Positions 31,674-41,166 are shown, counted from the first letter of the stretch. The stretch: 64,000 nt of DNA from an uncultured Candidatus Saccharibacteria bacterium (GCA_934717805.1 CAKUZG010000001.1:1-64000), one strand, 5' to 3'. Translations and numbers: made by a program. Notes: a model not told the origin generated them from the letters alone.

Positions 31674-32354
31674 ATGGCGTTTTTCGAAAACGATAGCGGG
31701 CGAATCTTAATTGATAAGCCCGCTGGAATTACTAGCTTTGGTGTTGTTGCACGAATCCGCCGTGTGCTAAAAAATGAGTTTGGCAAGAAAATAAAAGTTG
31801 GCCATACAGGAACGCTCGACCCTTTTGCGACTGGGCTTTTAGTTTTGCTTTATGGTAAAGAAACTAAAAATGCGATGAATCTCACTAAGCTGGATAAAGT
31901 TTATGAGGCTGAATTTATGCTTGGCCAAATTTCCAGCACGGGTGATCCCGAGGGTGAGATTTCGAAATGTGAAAATTTTAAAATTCCAACTTTCGAACAG
32001 ATTGAAAAAGAAATCAAAACTAACTTTTTGGGCAGAATCGAACAAACGCCGCCAGCTTTTAGTGCGATTAAAATTGATGGTAAGCGCGCTTATGATTTAG
32101 CGCGAAAGGGTGAAAATTTTGAAATTCCTAAACGCACGGTTGAAGTTTTCGATTTTGAAATTTTAAGTTATGATTTTCCAAAACTAAAAGTTCGTACGCA
32201 TGTTTCAAGTGGGACTTATATTCGTTCACTAGCGGAAGATTTGGGTGAAAATTTGGGTTGTGGCGCGTTTTGTTCGCAACTTCGGCGCACAAAAATTGCC
32301 GATTTTGATATTTCAAATTCTAAAAAGCTTGAAGATTTTGGAATTTTAGATTAG
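31674..32354 (+). CDS. truB: tRNA pseudouridine-55 synthase TruB
   Basis: 226 aa, shorter than E. coli TruB because the C-terminal PUA domain is absent. Catalytic Asp in KVGHTGTLDPFATGLL (about 42-57), then QTPPAFSAIKIDGKRAYDLAR and SSGTYIRSLAEDLG. Starts 1 nt after the upstream stop, so co-transcribed. Modifies U55 in the T-loop. Confidence 0.94.
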   Translation: MAFFENDSGRILIDKPAGITSFGVVARIRRVLKNEFGKKIKVGHTGTLDPFATGLLVLLYGKETKNAMNLTKLDKVYEAEFMLGQISSTGDPEGEISKCENFKIPTFEQIEKEIKTNFLGRIEQTPPAFSAIKIDGKRAYDLARKGENFEIPKRTVEVFDFEILSYDFPKLKVRTHVSSGTYIRSLAEDLGENLGCGAFCSQLRRTKIADFDISNSKKLEDFGILD

Positions 32355-32393
32355 TTTTTGCTTATTCTACTAAAAAATGATATAATTTAAACA

Positions 32394-32942
32394 ATGAAAA
32401 ACGCGAAAATTCTTTGGATTGATTTAGAAATGACTGGTCTTGAACCTGAAAAAGACCGAATTTTAGAAGTTGCCGCAATCGCAACAGATTGGGATTTTAA
32501 CGAAATTGCCACTTTTGAAAGTGCGGTTAAAGTTGATGAAAAAATACTCAAAAGCCGAATGGTTGGCGAGTTTTGGGATGCTTTTAGCGAAACGTGTAAT
32601 GCTTTAAAATTACAAAATTCTCGTGCTACAAAAAATTCACAAGAAGTTGAAGCGGACTTAATTAAATTTGTGGAAGAAAATTTTGCGGAAGAACTTTCGA
32701 AAGGTGAAAGGATTATTTTGGGCGGAAATTCAATTCACCAAGATCGCCGATTCATTCGTGAAGAATGGAAAAAACTTGAAAAAATGCTGCATTATCGAAT
32801 GCTAGATGTTTCAGCGTGGAAAGTTGTGATGAGCGCTAAGTTTAAGCGGGTGTTTACTAAGCCTGAAAATCACCGTGCGTTAGATGATATTCGTGGTTCG
32901 ATTGAAGAGTTGAAATTTTATTTAAAAAAGGTGAAAAAATAA
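32394..32942 (+). CDS. orn: Oligoribonuclease (DEDDh exonuclease)
   Basis: 182 aa. ExoI WIDLEMTGL (about 6-14), ExoII GGNSIHQDRRFI (about 111-122), ExoIII with H and D in HRALDDI (about 162-168). Degrades 2-5-nt RNA, the last step of mRNA decay, complementing PNPase. TATAAT (32381-32386) ends 7 nt before ATG: predicted leaderless. Stop overlaps the next start. Confidence 0.94.
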   Translation: MKNAKILWIDLEMTGLEPEKDRILEVAAIATDWDFNEIATFESAVKVDEKILKSRMVGEFWDAFSETCNALKLQNSRATKNSQEVEADLIKFVEENFAEELSKGERIILGGNSIHQDRRFIREEWKKLEKMLHYRMLDVSAWKVVMSAKFKRVFTKPENHRALDDIRGSIEELKFYLKKVKK

Positions 32943-33367
32943 TGAATCAAGATGAAATTAGAGATTTTTTGTTAACTTTTGATGCGGCAGAAGTTCGAAA
33001 AGATGAAGAAAACAAACTTGAAATTTTCGAAGTTAATTTTGATAAATTAGAAAAAATTTGGCAAGAAAAAATGGCCAGCGAACTTGGCGATTTTGAGCGT
33101 GAAACTGGTGAAAAGATTCTTTCGAAAATTGCAGAAAGCGAAGATTCGAAAGCAATTTTTGCGATTATTCACGATGGTTCAAAACCATTAAACGTTGAAA
33201 TGAAAACTGGTGTGCAATTGGCGCGAATTTTGCGCGAAAAGGAAAGTGTAGTTCCTTCTAAATTGATGAGCGAGCGTGAATGGAATTTGATTATTGGGCA
33301 AGGGCAAATTGCAGCTGATGAACTTTGCGATTTGTTGCGATTAAGCTATCGATTAGCTTGTGAATAG
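32942..33367 (+). CDS. Small protein of unknown function in orn operon
   Basis: 141 aa, acidic, soluble, predominantly helical, with no motif I recognise. ATG overlaps the orn stop (taATG), so it is translationally coupled to orn. Functional link to RNA turnover is a guess from coupling only. Confidence 0.65.
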   Translation: MNQDEIRDFLLTFDAAEVRKDEENKLEIFEVNFDKLEKIWQEKMASELGDFERETGEKILSKIAESEDSKAIFAIIHDGSKPLNVEMKTGVQLARILREKESVVPSKLMSEREWNLIIGQGQIAADELCDLLRLSYRLACE

Positions 33368-33374
33368 ATAACTA

Positions 33375-33403
33375 TTGACAAAAGTATTTTTATGTGGTAA
33401 TAT
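33375..33403 (+). promoter_or_regulatory. Promoter of Gly/Cys-rich accessory gene
   Basis: TTGACA (33375-33380), 17 nt, TAATAT (33398-33403). The ~25-nt leader holds CCTC-TTTTC-GAGG and the 20-nt element shared with 14166-14185. Confidence 0.75.
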
Positions 33404-33435
33404 AGTAATTACCTCTTTTCGAGGAAATTATAGCC

Positions 33436-33729
33436 ATGCGGGCTTTAAACGTGGTAAATTACATGATTGATCACCACACAGCGTATAGCCAAACTAAAGC
33501 CGGTTTGGTAGTTGGAAGCAGCAATACAACTGGAGGAAGTCCAGATGGCCATTTTGGCCAACGCTGTAACTGTCTTGGAGCTGTCGTAGTTGACGGCAAT
33601 AGGGATGGCGGCGAAAGTGAGCCGTTATGGGTCGGACAGACTGCCTGCTTTGGTACGTTTAATGAAGGCACTACTTGCGTTGTTCATCGAGAAAATGAAA
33701 ATTTGCATTATTCTGATGAACGATGGTGA
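33436..33729 (+). CDS. Small Gly/Cys-containing accessory protein of unknown function
   Basis: 97 aa, markedly poorer in Lys and richer in Gly, Val, Thr and GC than its neighbours; cysteines at 44, 46, 71 and 81. No TTCGAA within the gene and a TGA stop, used by only one other gene here, suggest transfer. N-terminal MRAL matches a short upstream frame of the 13,842-14,150 gene. GAGGAAA precedes ATG. Family not recognised; the four cysteines could bind metal or form disulfides. Confidence 0.55.
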   Translation: MRALNVVNYMIDHHTAYSQTKAGLVVGSSNTTGGSPDGHFGQRCNCLGAVVVDGNRDGGESEPLWVGQTACFGTFNEGTTCVVHRENENLHYSDERW

Positions 33730-33751
33730 AAAACCTTTTTAAACTTTTCTT

Positions 33752-33773
33752 GGTCTCGAAAGAGGCCTTTTTA
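33752..33773 (+). terminator. Terminator of Gly/Cys-rich gene
   Basis: GGTCTC-GAAA-GAGGCC hairpin and T run. Confidence 0.8.
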
Positions 33774-33813
33774 TTTGCTAAAAATTTATAAATTTGGTAT
33801 AATCATAAGTAAT

Positions 33814-34734
33814 ATGAAACCAAATCAAGACTGGAATCAGAACGACCAAAATTATGGTGTTCAACCAAATAATTTTCCTCAGAATCAATATCCACAACAA
33901 CAAAACTATGGTGGATATCCAAATGAGTTTGCTCAAAATGGGCAATTTCCTGCTGAACAAAATCAGCAACAATTTGGCGCTCCATATCAAAATTATGGCG
34001 CTCAACAAAATTATCCGCAGTATCCAAATGGATATCAAAGTCAACCTCAATATCCACAAAACCAGCCAGCACAAAATTCACCAACAGCACCGAATTTAAT
34101 GCCAAATCAAAATTATGCTGGCAGTTCTTCATCTGAAAATCCGTATACGGTTGAATATTTAAATAAGATTTCGCCAAAAAAAGCCGTTCCATTTTGGACA
34201 AAAGGTAAAATTTTGATTGCATCTGCACTTGCAATTGCATTATTCTTCGCAATCTTTATTATTGCAACTTCTGGAAAAAGCGATGATTCTACGCAAAAAG
34301 TTCTCCGTGCATATTATAACATTTTGAAGTTGAAGGAAATTACAGGATCTTATCAAAAGAAGATTAAAAGCTCTGATCTTGCTGCGGTGAATGCGGGAAT
34401 TAATATTTCGCTCAGCTCAGATGAACAGATTATAACAGAATACATGAAGAGCAAGAAAATTGATGTTCCGCGTGGAGATTCAAAAAAGAAATCAGAGATT
34501 TATCAACAAACTGAAACTGACTTCAATAAACTCGATACAACTCTTGATGATGCATTTTTGAACGCTACAATCGATGAAGTTTATTCTCGTGAAATGGCCT
34601 ATCAGTTAGTTCGTGTTAAAAACTTGATTGTTCGCCATAAAAAGACAGCAGGTTCTGTGCAGAAAAAAATGTATGCAAAAATCGAGAAAAATCTTGAAGA
34701 ATCTTCAAAACAACTCGAAAACTACAAAAAATAA
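33814..34734 (+). CDS. Membrane protein with Gln/Asn/Tyr/Pro-rich N-terminal domain
   Basis: 306 aa from ATG 33814 (TATAAT at 33798-33803, 10 nt before; an in-frame start at 33775 is rejected). Residues 1-115 are a prion-like low-complexity region with repeated QNYG and YPQ units; one transmembrane helix (about 131-153); then an extracytoplasmic helical domain (about 160-306). By charge the repeats lie in the cytoplasm. Family not recognised. Confidence 0.7.
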   Translation: MKPNQDWNQNDQNYGVQPNNFPQNQYPQQQNYGGYPNEFAQNGQFPAEQNQQQFGAPYQNYGAQQNYPQYPNGYQSQPQYPQNQPAQNSPTAPNLMPNQNYAGSSSSENPYTVEYLNKISPKKAVPFWTKGKILIASALAIALFFAIFIIATSGKSDDSTQKVLRAYYNILKLKEITGSYQKKIKSSDLAAVNAGINISLSSDEQIITEYMKSKKIDVPRGDSKKKSEIYQQTETDFNKLDTTLDDAFLNATIDEVYSREMAYQLVRVKNLIVRHKKTAGSVQKKMYAKIEKNLEESSKQLENYKK

Positions 34735-34740
34735 TACTTT

Positions 34741-34773
34741 AAAAGCCGCTTTTTGAAAAAGGCGGCTTGTTTT
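34741..34773 (+). terminator. Terminator of Q/N-rich membrane protein gene
   Basis: AAGCCGC and GCGGCTT around a T5-G-A5 arm, then TTTTT. Confidence 0.75.
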
Positions 34774-35357
34774 TATTTATTGATAATTTCTTGAACTATT
34801 TTTTGCAAATCTGGAAGTACATCATCTTTAAACCAAGGATTTTTTGCTTGCCAAATATTATTACGAGGAGAAGGATGAACAAGCGGAAAATATTCCGGAA
34901 GATAAGATTTGTAATTTTTAACGGTTTCAGTGAGCTTATCGGACGGTTTTTGGTTAAGGTAATAATGCTGAGCATAATTGCCAATTAAAATTGTTAATTC
35001 TATATCTGGAGCAAGAGCAAGGACTCGCTTGTGCCACTTTTCAGCAAAGCCTTTTCTTGGTGGCAAATCGCCTGATTTTCCGTGTCCGGGGAAATAAAAA
35101 TCCATCGGAACAATAGCAAATAATCCTGAATTATAAAACTGTTCTTTGCTTACGCCAAGCCATTCTCGAAGATTATCGCCACTGGGGTCATTCCAATATA
35201 GCCCCGATTCTTGCGCACGTATTCCTGGTGCTTGGCCAACGATATTAATGCGGGCAGTTTTTGGAATTGTAAAAAGCGGTTTAATTCCTTGTTCTGTATA
35301 GTTAGAATTTTGTGGATCAGCCATGATTTCGGCTGTAAGTTTTTCAATCGTTTCCAT
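34773..35357 (-). CDS. Uracil-DNA glycosylase family protein
   Basis: 194 aa from ATG 35357; the in-frame ATG at 35384 overlaps the TAAAAT -10, so the inner start behind AAAAGGAAAA is preferred. UDG-superfamily motifs GQAPGIRAQESGLYWNDPSG (about 45-64) and HPSPRN (about 165-170). The single-residue motif 1 variant points to the Ung-like family rather than classical UDG. It removes uracil or related lesions. No Fe-S cysteine cluster is visible. Confidence 0.85.
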   Translation of the reverse strand: METIEKLTAEIMADPQNSNYTEQGIKPLFTIPKTARINIVGQAPGIRAQESGLYWNDPSGDNLREWLGVSKEQFYNSGLFAIVPMDFYFPGHGKSGDLPPRKGFAEKWHKRVLALAPDIELTILIGNYAQHYYLNQKPSDKLTETVKNYKSYLPEYFPLVHPSPRNNIWQAKNPWFKDDVLPDLQKIVQEIINK

Positions 35358-35460
35358 TTTATTTTTTCCTTTTCTAATTTCCATTTTAGCACTTTAATTT
35401 TATCAAATCAAGAAAAGGTATTTTTTAGAATATTTTTTCGACCCGTGGTATAATATAGAT

Positions 35461-37197
35461 ATGAACGATGCCAGGGAAGAAATTAAATCACGAATAAGTA
35501 TTGAAGATTTAGCTGGCGAATATCTTGAGCTCAAACGAACAGGGCGTAATTTTAAGGCGCTTAGTCCCTGGACAAATGAGCGAACTCCGAGCTTTATTGT
35601 TAGCCCAGATAAGCAAATTTGGCACGATTTTTCATCTGGAAAAGGTGGTGATATTTTTGGTTTTATCATGGAAGTTGAGGGAATGAATTTTCGTGAAGCA
35701 TTAGAATTTTTGGCTCGAAAAGCTGGTGTTGAAATTGAAACTTTCAACTCGAAACGCTCTAAAGAAATTGCCGAAAAGAAAGAACGCCTTCGAAAAATTT
35801 TACAAATAAGTTCCAATTTTTATCAGCATATGTTGATTCGTGATAAAAAAGCTTTGAATTATGTTTTTAAAAAACGTAAACTTTCGAAAGAAATTGTGCA
35901 AGATTTTAAGGTGGGTTATGCGCCAAATGGCCAAAAAATATTAACAAACTTTTTACTTAAAAAAGGTTTTTCGTTGAATGATATTCGTGATGCGGGGCTT
36001 TTAAATCGGTTTGGCGGTGATATTTTTCGAAATCGAATGGTGATTGTACTAAAAGATGCAAGTGGCGAGCCAGTTGGGTTTACTGGTAGAATTATAGATG
36101 ATGAACCGAATGCTCCCAAATATTTGAACACACCACAAACTTTGCTCTATGATAAATCTTCGAATATTTTTGGACTTTCGCAAGCAAAAAATGAAATTCG
36201 AAAAGTTGGTTTTGCGGTGGTTGTTGAAGGGAATATGGATGTAATTTCAAGCCATCAAGTGGGAGTGAAAAATGTGGTCGCTACGGCTGGAACGGCTATG
36301 ACGGTGAATCACCTCAAGGCACTTAGTCGATTTTCGAACGACATTCGTCTCTGTTTCGACAGTGATCAGGCTGGAATCAACGCAACTGAACGAGCAATTT
36401 CTTTGGGGCAACAAGCTGGAGTTGAACTTTCAATTATTACATTAGATCAATCCGCGGGTCAAGTAAAAGATCCAGATGAATTAATTCAAAAAAATATAGA
36501 ACTATGGAGAAAATCGATTGCGAATCCGCAGCCAGCAATGGAATGGATTTTTGATCAATACCAAAAGAGGTTGGATACTTCAACTGCGAAGGGTAAAAAA
36601 GACTTTTCCACAATCTCACTTAAACTTGTGGAAAACTTAAACGACCCTGTGGAAAAAGATTTTTACATTAATGAGATTTCGAAAAGAATTGGCATTTCGA
36701 GAGCAACATTGCTCAATAAAATTGGTGAAGAAAAAAAGCCTGAAAAAACCAAAAAACGGGTAAAGATTGAAAAAACAGATAAGAAATTTATTGACGATTT
36801 TTTATATGAAGATGATTTGCTCGCGCTTGCGATTAAAGAACCTCGGCTTGCTAAAATGCTGAGCGATTTAAAAGAGAATTCTCTGCATGGTGAACAGCGG
36901 AATAAAATTCTAGACATATTGAAATCTGAAGATATGGAACTATTGAAAAGCTTTGATGAATATGTTAAAATACTACTATTAAAAGCTGACGAACGGCTCG
37001 GAAATATTAAAGAAAGTGCAACCGATGAAATGAAGCGTTTGATTCAGAAAGTTAAAACCGAAAATTTGCGAACACAAAAAGAGAATCTTCAAATTGAACT
37101 TGAAAACGCCGAAATTCAAGGTGATGAAAATTTAAAAACGAAGATTTTAAGTAAGATTATTGAACTAAATAAGGAGCTAAATGGTGGCAAAAGGTAA
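35461..37197 (+). CDS. dnaG: DNA primase, zinc-binding residues lost
   Basis: 578 aa. N-terminal zinc-domain fold is recognisable ([30 protein letters not shown]) but C-H-C-C is replaced by S35, T38, D56 and S59. The catalytic TOPRIM domain is intact with VVEGNMD (about 257-263) and DSDQAG (about 302-307). A C-terminal helicase-interaction region follows (about 440-578). Makes replication primers. TATAAT ends 6 nt before ATG (leaderless). Overlaps rpoD by 17 nt. Confidence 0.93.
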   Translation: MNDAREEIKSRISIEDLAGEYLELKRTGRNFKALSPWTNERTPSFIVSPDKQIWHDFSSGKGGDIFGFIMEVEGMNFREALEFLARKAGVEIETFNSKRSKEIAEKKERLRKILQISSNFYQHMLIRDKKALNYVFKKRKLSKEIVQDFKVGYAPNGQKILTNFLLKKGFSLNDIRDAGLLNRFGGDIFRNRMVIVLKDASGEPVGFTGRIIDDEPNAPKYLNTPQTLLYDKSSNIFGLSQAKNEIRKVGFAVVVEGNMDVISSHQVGVKNVVATAGTAMTVNHLKALSRFSNDIRLCFDSDQAGINATERAISLGQQAGVELSIITLDQSAGQVKDPDELIQKNIELWRKSIANPQPAMEWIFDQYQKRLDTSTAKGKKDFSTISLKLVENLNDPVEKDFYINEISKRIGISRATLLNKIGEEKKPEKTKKRVKIEKTDKKFIDDFLYEDDLLALAIKEPRLAKMLSDLKENSLHGEQRNKILDILKSEDMELLKSFDEYVKILLLKADERLGNIKESATDEMKRLIQKVKTENLRTQKENLQIELENAEIQGDENLKTKILSKIIELNKELNGGKR

Positions 37198-38197
37198 AAG
37201 CAAGAAGGAACTTCCAGAAGAAATTTTAAACGAAGATGGTGTTGTTGATGCAACAGTATCTCTTGATGAGTTTGAACCAGATTTCGAAGATCTCACTAAT
37301 GAAGATGAAGAAAATATAACAGATGAGGATCTAATAAATAGCTCGTATTCTGATGATATAACAGACGACAGTGTTCGGATGTATTTGCGTGAGATTGGAA
37401 AAATCCCACTTCTTTCACTTGAAAAAGAAACTGAACTTGCCAAAAAAGCAATGGAAGGCGACCAAAAAGCGAAAGATAAAATGGCAGAAGCTAATATGCG
37501 TCTTGTGGTTTCGATTGCAAAACGATACTCTGGTCGTGGGTTAGATTTGCTTGACTTGATTCAAGAGGGAAATACTGGTCTTCTTCGTGCTGTGGATAAA
37601 TTTGATCCAAGCAAAGGTTTTAAGTTTTCGACTTACGCAACTTGGTGGATTCGACAGGCGATTACTCGTGCGATTGCTGATCAAGCGCGAACTATTCGAA
37701 TTCCTGTTCACATGGTTGAAACAATCAATAAACTTATGCGAACTTCTCGTCGATTAACGCAAGAACTTAATCGCGAACCAACCAATGAAGAGCTTGCAAA
37801 AGAGATGGATATGGATGTTGAAAAAGTTGAATATATCCAAAAAATTAAGCAAGATATTACTTCATTGGATGCAGGAATCGGCCGCGATGGAGAAGAAGGC
37901 GAAGAGTCAACTTTGGGCGATTTTATTGAAGATGAAGACACCGCAAGCCCAGAAGAATCAGCGACAGTTCAACTTCTAAAAGAGCAAGTTCGCGAAATTC
38001 TTTCAACACTTTCAGACCGTGAGCGTAAAATCCTTGAAATGCGTTTTGGACTAAATGGCACAAAGAGTCATACACTTGAAGAAGTCGGTCTTGAGTTTGC
38101 AGTTACTCGTGAACGAATCCGTCAAATCGAAGCAAAAGCATTAATGAAGTTAAAGAAACATAAAGATTCGAAAAAACTTCATGAGTATTTGGATTAA
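37181..38197 (+). CDS. rpoD: Primary sigma factor RpoD/SigA
   Basis: 338 aa, short form: an acidic N-terminus replaces region 1.1. Region 1.2/2 ([36 protein letters not shown]), region 3, and region 4 ([19 protein letters not shown]). It matches the TTGACA/TATAAT promoters seen throughout. AAGGAG within dnaG 3' end gives translation coupling. Confidence 0.95.
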   Translation: MVAKGKSKKELPEEILNEDGVVDATVSLDEFEPDFEDLTNEDEENITDEDLINSSYSDDITDDSVRMYLREIGKIPLLSLEKETELAKKAMEGDQKAKDKMAEANMRLVVSIAKRYSGRGLDLLDLIQEGNTGLLRAVDKFDPSKGFKFSTYATWWIRQAITRAIADQARTIRIPVHMVETINKLMRTSRRLTQELNREPTNEELAKEMDMDVEKVEYIQKIKQDITSLDAGIGRDGEEGEESTLGDFIEDEDTASPEESATVQLLKEQVREILSTLSDRERKILEMRFGLNGTKSHTLEEVGLEFAVTRERIRQIEAKALMKLKKHKDSKKLHEYLD

Positions 38198-38217
38198 AGT
38201 GGTGGAGAAAGGTTAAG

Positions 38218-38859
38218 ATGAAAGAAAAACTTATTCGAATTGCACCAATTTTGTTAATTATTGCGATTGCAATTCTTTCAATTATAACTGTTGTTACAGT
38301 AGTGAATACACTTATGAATGGCGGCAATAACAATCAACCGCAACAAACTGGAACAAATGATTCTTCGAAAGATGAAGATAAATCTGCGAAAGATTTGTTA
38401 AGTGTTGAGCAAGATCGAAGTGTTAAAATGGCCGTTCGAGGACCAATTGTGGCACAAGAAAATTTTCGATCTTATATGGTTGAAGTTTCACCAACTTATC
38501 GTAAGTTAGTAACTTACAAAGGCTATCTTGATGAAGTTATTAAAGAAGTAAATTTAAGCAATAATTCAGAATCATACACTCAATTTGTAAATGCACTCAA
38601 TAAAGCTAATATGATGAAAGGTGTTGCATTCAGTGGTGCAGCTGATGATCTTGCGGGAGTTTGTGCTACGGGACATCTTTATGATTTCTCAATTTTGAAA
38701 GACGATAATGTACAAAAGCATCTTTGGACAACAACTTGTGCTGGTTCTAAAGGCTCATTATTAGCAAACAATAAACAACTTCAAAATTTGTTTATTTCGC
38801 AAGTTCCGGGAAATGAGCAAATTGTGCGCGATCTTGGAATTAATGAAAACAAACGCTAA
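38218..38859 (+). CDS. Single-pass membrane protein of unknown function
   Basis: 213 aa. N-terminal helix (about 8-32) then Asn/Gln/Asp linker and an extracytoplasmic helical domain containing two cysteines (about 142 and 180) that could form a disulfide. AGAAAGG ribosome binding site; follows rpoD by 20 nt, so same operon. Family not recognised. Confidence 0.7.
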   Translation: MKEKLIRIAPILLIIAIAILSIITVVTVVNTLMNGGNNNQPQQTGTNDSSKDEDKSAKDLLSVEQDRSVKMAVRGPIVAQENFRSYMVEVSPTYRKLVTYKGYLDEVIKEVNLSNNSESYTQFVNALNKANMMKGVAFSGAADDLAGVCATGHLYDFSILKDDNVQKHLWTTTCAGSKGSLLANNKQLQNLFISQVPGNEQIVRDLGINENKR

Positions 38860-39277
38860 AGTTTTATTTTTCGATTGTTTTGGAGTGCTGGTTTTGCGCC
38901 AGCCTTCTTCAGAACATATTTTTGAATATATCTGGAAAAAAGATGAAAATCTTCTAAAATTTATTCGTCAAATTAAGACTAATGGCCTAAAAATCGGAAT
39001 TATTTCTAATGTCGCACAATATCAATTTGATGAGTTTTTTTCGAAAGAAGAGCAGACGGAACTCTTTGACTTTTTAGTGCTATCTGGTGAGGTTGGGTGC
39101 GCTAAACCAAATCCAGAAATTTTTAAAATTGCGATTGAGAAAAGCAATGTTCTACCGAGCGAAATAGCTTTTTTTGACGATTCGATTTTAAATATTGAAG
39201 CCGCCCAAAAAATGGGAATTCAGGGATTTTTATATAAAAATTGGGAAGATTTTTTAAAGGAATTTAAGGAGGAATAA
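38843..39277 (+). CDS. HAD-superfamily hydrolase
   Basis: 144 aa from ATG 38843, overlapping the previous gene by 17 nt; an in-frame start at 38813 would overlap more. HAD motifs: I FFDCFG, II ISNV, III K in GCAKPNPEIF, IV FFDDS. Cap domain is minimal. A small cytoplasmic phosphatase; substrate unknown. Confidence 0.85.
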   Translation: MKTNAKVLFFDCFGVLVLRQPSSEHIFEYIWKKDENLLKFIRQIKTNGLKIGIISNVAQYQFDEFFSKEEQTELFDFLVLSGEVGCAKPNPEIFKIAIEKSNVLPSEIAFFDDSILNIEAAQKMGIQGFLYKNWEDFLKEFKEE

Positions 39278-40161
39278 TGCCAGAATTACCAGAGGTAGAG
39301 ACTGTTGTTAGAGGATTGAATCGCTTAATTTTGAAAAAGAAAATTTCGAAAGTAAAACACGATTGGCCTAAAAGTTTTCCAAATTCACCAAAAGATGTTG
39401 AAGATTTTATGGTTGGCGCTGAAATTTCGAAAGTTAGTCGTCGGGGAAAAGCTATTATTTTAAAGTTAAATAATGAATATACACTTGTGACACATCTTCG
39501 AATGACGGGCCAAATGGTTTATCGTGGTGAAGAGAACTGGGGTGCTGGCCACCCGAATGAAGATTTTCTTAATGATCTACCGAATAAATCAACTCGTGTT
39601 GAAATTGATTTTGAAGACGGAACGAAATTATTTTTTAATGATCAACGTAAGTTTGGTTATATGAAATTATTGCCAGATTTTGAAGTTGAACTTTTACCAT
39701 TTTTTCAAAAATTAGGGCCAGAACCTCTAGAAGATAATTTTACGGTAGAAGTTTTAAAGAAGCAACTTTCAAGAAAAAGAAAAAGTATGATCAAGCCAGC
39801 AATTTTAGACCAAAGTGTTATTGCGGGTGTAGGAAATATTTATGCCGATGAAGCTTTGTGGCGAGCGAAAATTCATCCTGAAACTCGAATCGAAAATCTT
39901 TCGGAATCTGATTTTGTAAAATTGCATGAAGCTATTCGGTTTGTAATGAATAAATCAATCGAAAAGGGTGGTTCAACAGATCGAAACTATGTTAATGCTG
40001 ATGGATCGCGCGGAAATTATCTTGAATATGCTGCAGTTTATCACAAGGACGGCCAACCTTGTAAAAGATGCGGAACGGAAATTTCAAAAATTCGAGTTGG
40101 TGGTCGAGGCACACATTTTTGCCCAAATTGTCAAAAAATAAAGAAAGGGCTTAAAAAATAA
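39277..40161 (+). CDS. mutM: Formamidopyrimidine-DNA glycosylase
   Basis: 294 aa. Catalytic N-terminus PELPEVETV (Pro1, Glu2 after Met removal), H2TH region with VGNIYADEALW (about 187-197), C-terminal zinc finger CKRCG...CPNC. Excises 8-oxoguanine and nicks the backbone. AAGGAGG; ATG overlaps the previous stop. Confidence 0.95.
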   Translation: MPELPEVETVVRGLNRLILKKKISKVKHDWPKSFPNSPKDVEDFMVGAEISKVSRRGKAIILKLNNEYTLVTHLRMTGQMVYRGEENWGAGHPNEDFLNDLPNKSTRVEIDFEDGTKLFFNDQRKFGYMKLLPDFEVELLPFFQKLGPEPLEDNFTVEVLKKQLSRKRKSMIKPAILDQSVIAGVGNIYADEALWRAKIHPETRIENLSESDFVKLHEAIRFVMNKSIEKGGSTDRNYVNADGSRGNYLEYAAVYHKDGQPCKRCGTEISKIRVGGRGTHFCPNCQKIKKGLKK

Positions 40162-41117
40162 TGCTTGGCGGAAAAACAACAATTCTTTATGGCGAAAATT
40201 CTTATGAACGAACCGCAAAACTCGCTCAAATGAAAAAGGATGCTGAAAAATCTGGATTTGAGATTCAAAAACAAGAAATTGATGGGCTTTCGAAAAGTGA
40301 TTTTGTTAATTTAATTTGCGGAATTAGTCTTTTGGCGGAAAAGCGGTTTGTTTACATTCGAAATCTAAGTGAGAATTCTGAAATTTGGCAAAATCTAGGC
40401 GAAATTCTTCCACGGATTTCTACTGATGTTCATTTGTGTATTATTGAAGATAAAATCGATAAACGTTCAACTGTTTATAAATCAATTTCAAAAATTGTTG
40501 AGCTTTATGAATTTAAAGCTATTGCCGCAAAAGATTCGAAGAATTTAGCTGAATTTGCGCGTGCTTTCGGCAAAAAACTCGGGTTGAAAATCGATAACAA
40601 AACGGCAAATTTCTTAATTTCGTGGGTTGGATTGAATGAATGGTCGATTCGTGATGCAATCGAAAAGTTAGCATTAATTGGCGAAGCAAACGAGCAAAAT
40701 ATTCGTGAATTTGTACCGCAAAATGTTGAAAGTAATGCTTTTGCGGTTTTCGAAATGGTGCTTTCGGGCGATGTTTCAGGTTTGCAAAAAGAAATTTCGA
40801 AATTAAAAATAACAGATGGAGAAGAGGGCGCTTATAAGTTTTTAGGTTTAATCTCAACGCAAGTTTTTAATTTTTCAGCTTTAAAAATTGGCAAAAGTTC
40901 AGGTAAAACAACGGCAGAAATTGCAAAAGAAATTGGCGCGAACTCTTGGGCTTTAGGAAAACTTGATAATTTTGTGCAAAATATAAGCAATCAACAACTT
41001 GCAGTAATTGTTTCGAAAATCTCGCAAATTGATGAAGTTATTAAAAGTGAAAATGTCGATGTTTGGGCGATGATTGAATCAACATTAATTGAGCTAGCAA
41101 TATTTTTAAACCGTTAA
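40161..41117 (+). CDS. holA: DNA polymerase III subunit delta
   Basis: 318 aa. Starts with TTILYGENSYERTAKLAQ, the delta-subunit N-terminal fold without a P-loop, and has the AAA+ lid and C-terminal collar region ending VDVWAMIESTLIELAIFLNR. Loads the sliding clamp. Coupled to mutM by an overlapping taATG. Confidence 0.88.
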   Translation: MLGGKTTILYGENSYERTAKLAQMKKDAEKSGFEIQKQEIDGLSKSDFVNLICGISLLAEKRFVYIRNLSENSEIWQNLGEILPRISTDVHLCIIEDKIDKRSTVYKSISKIVELYEFKAIAAKDSKNLAEFARAFGKKLGLKIDNKTANFLISWVGLNEWSIRDAIEKLALIGEANEQNIREFVPQNVESNAFAVFEMVLSGDVSGLQKEISKLKITDGEEGAYKFLGLISTQVFNFSALKIGKSSGKTTAEIAKEIGANSWALGKLDNFVQNISNQQLAVIVSKISQIDEVIKSENVDVWAMIESTLIELAIFLNR

Positions 41118-41166
41118 AAAATAAGTTTTCGAAAAAAATATTTTTGTGATATAATATAAAAAGATT

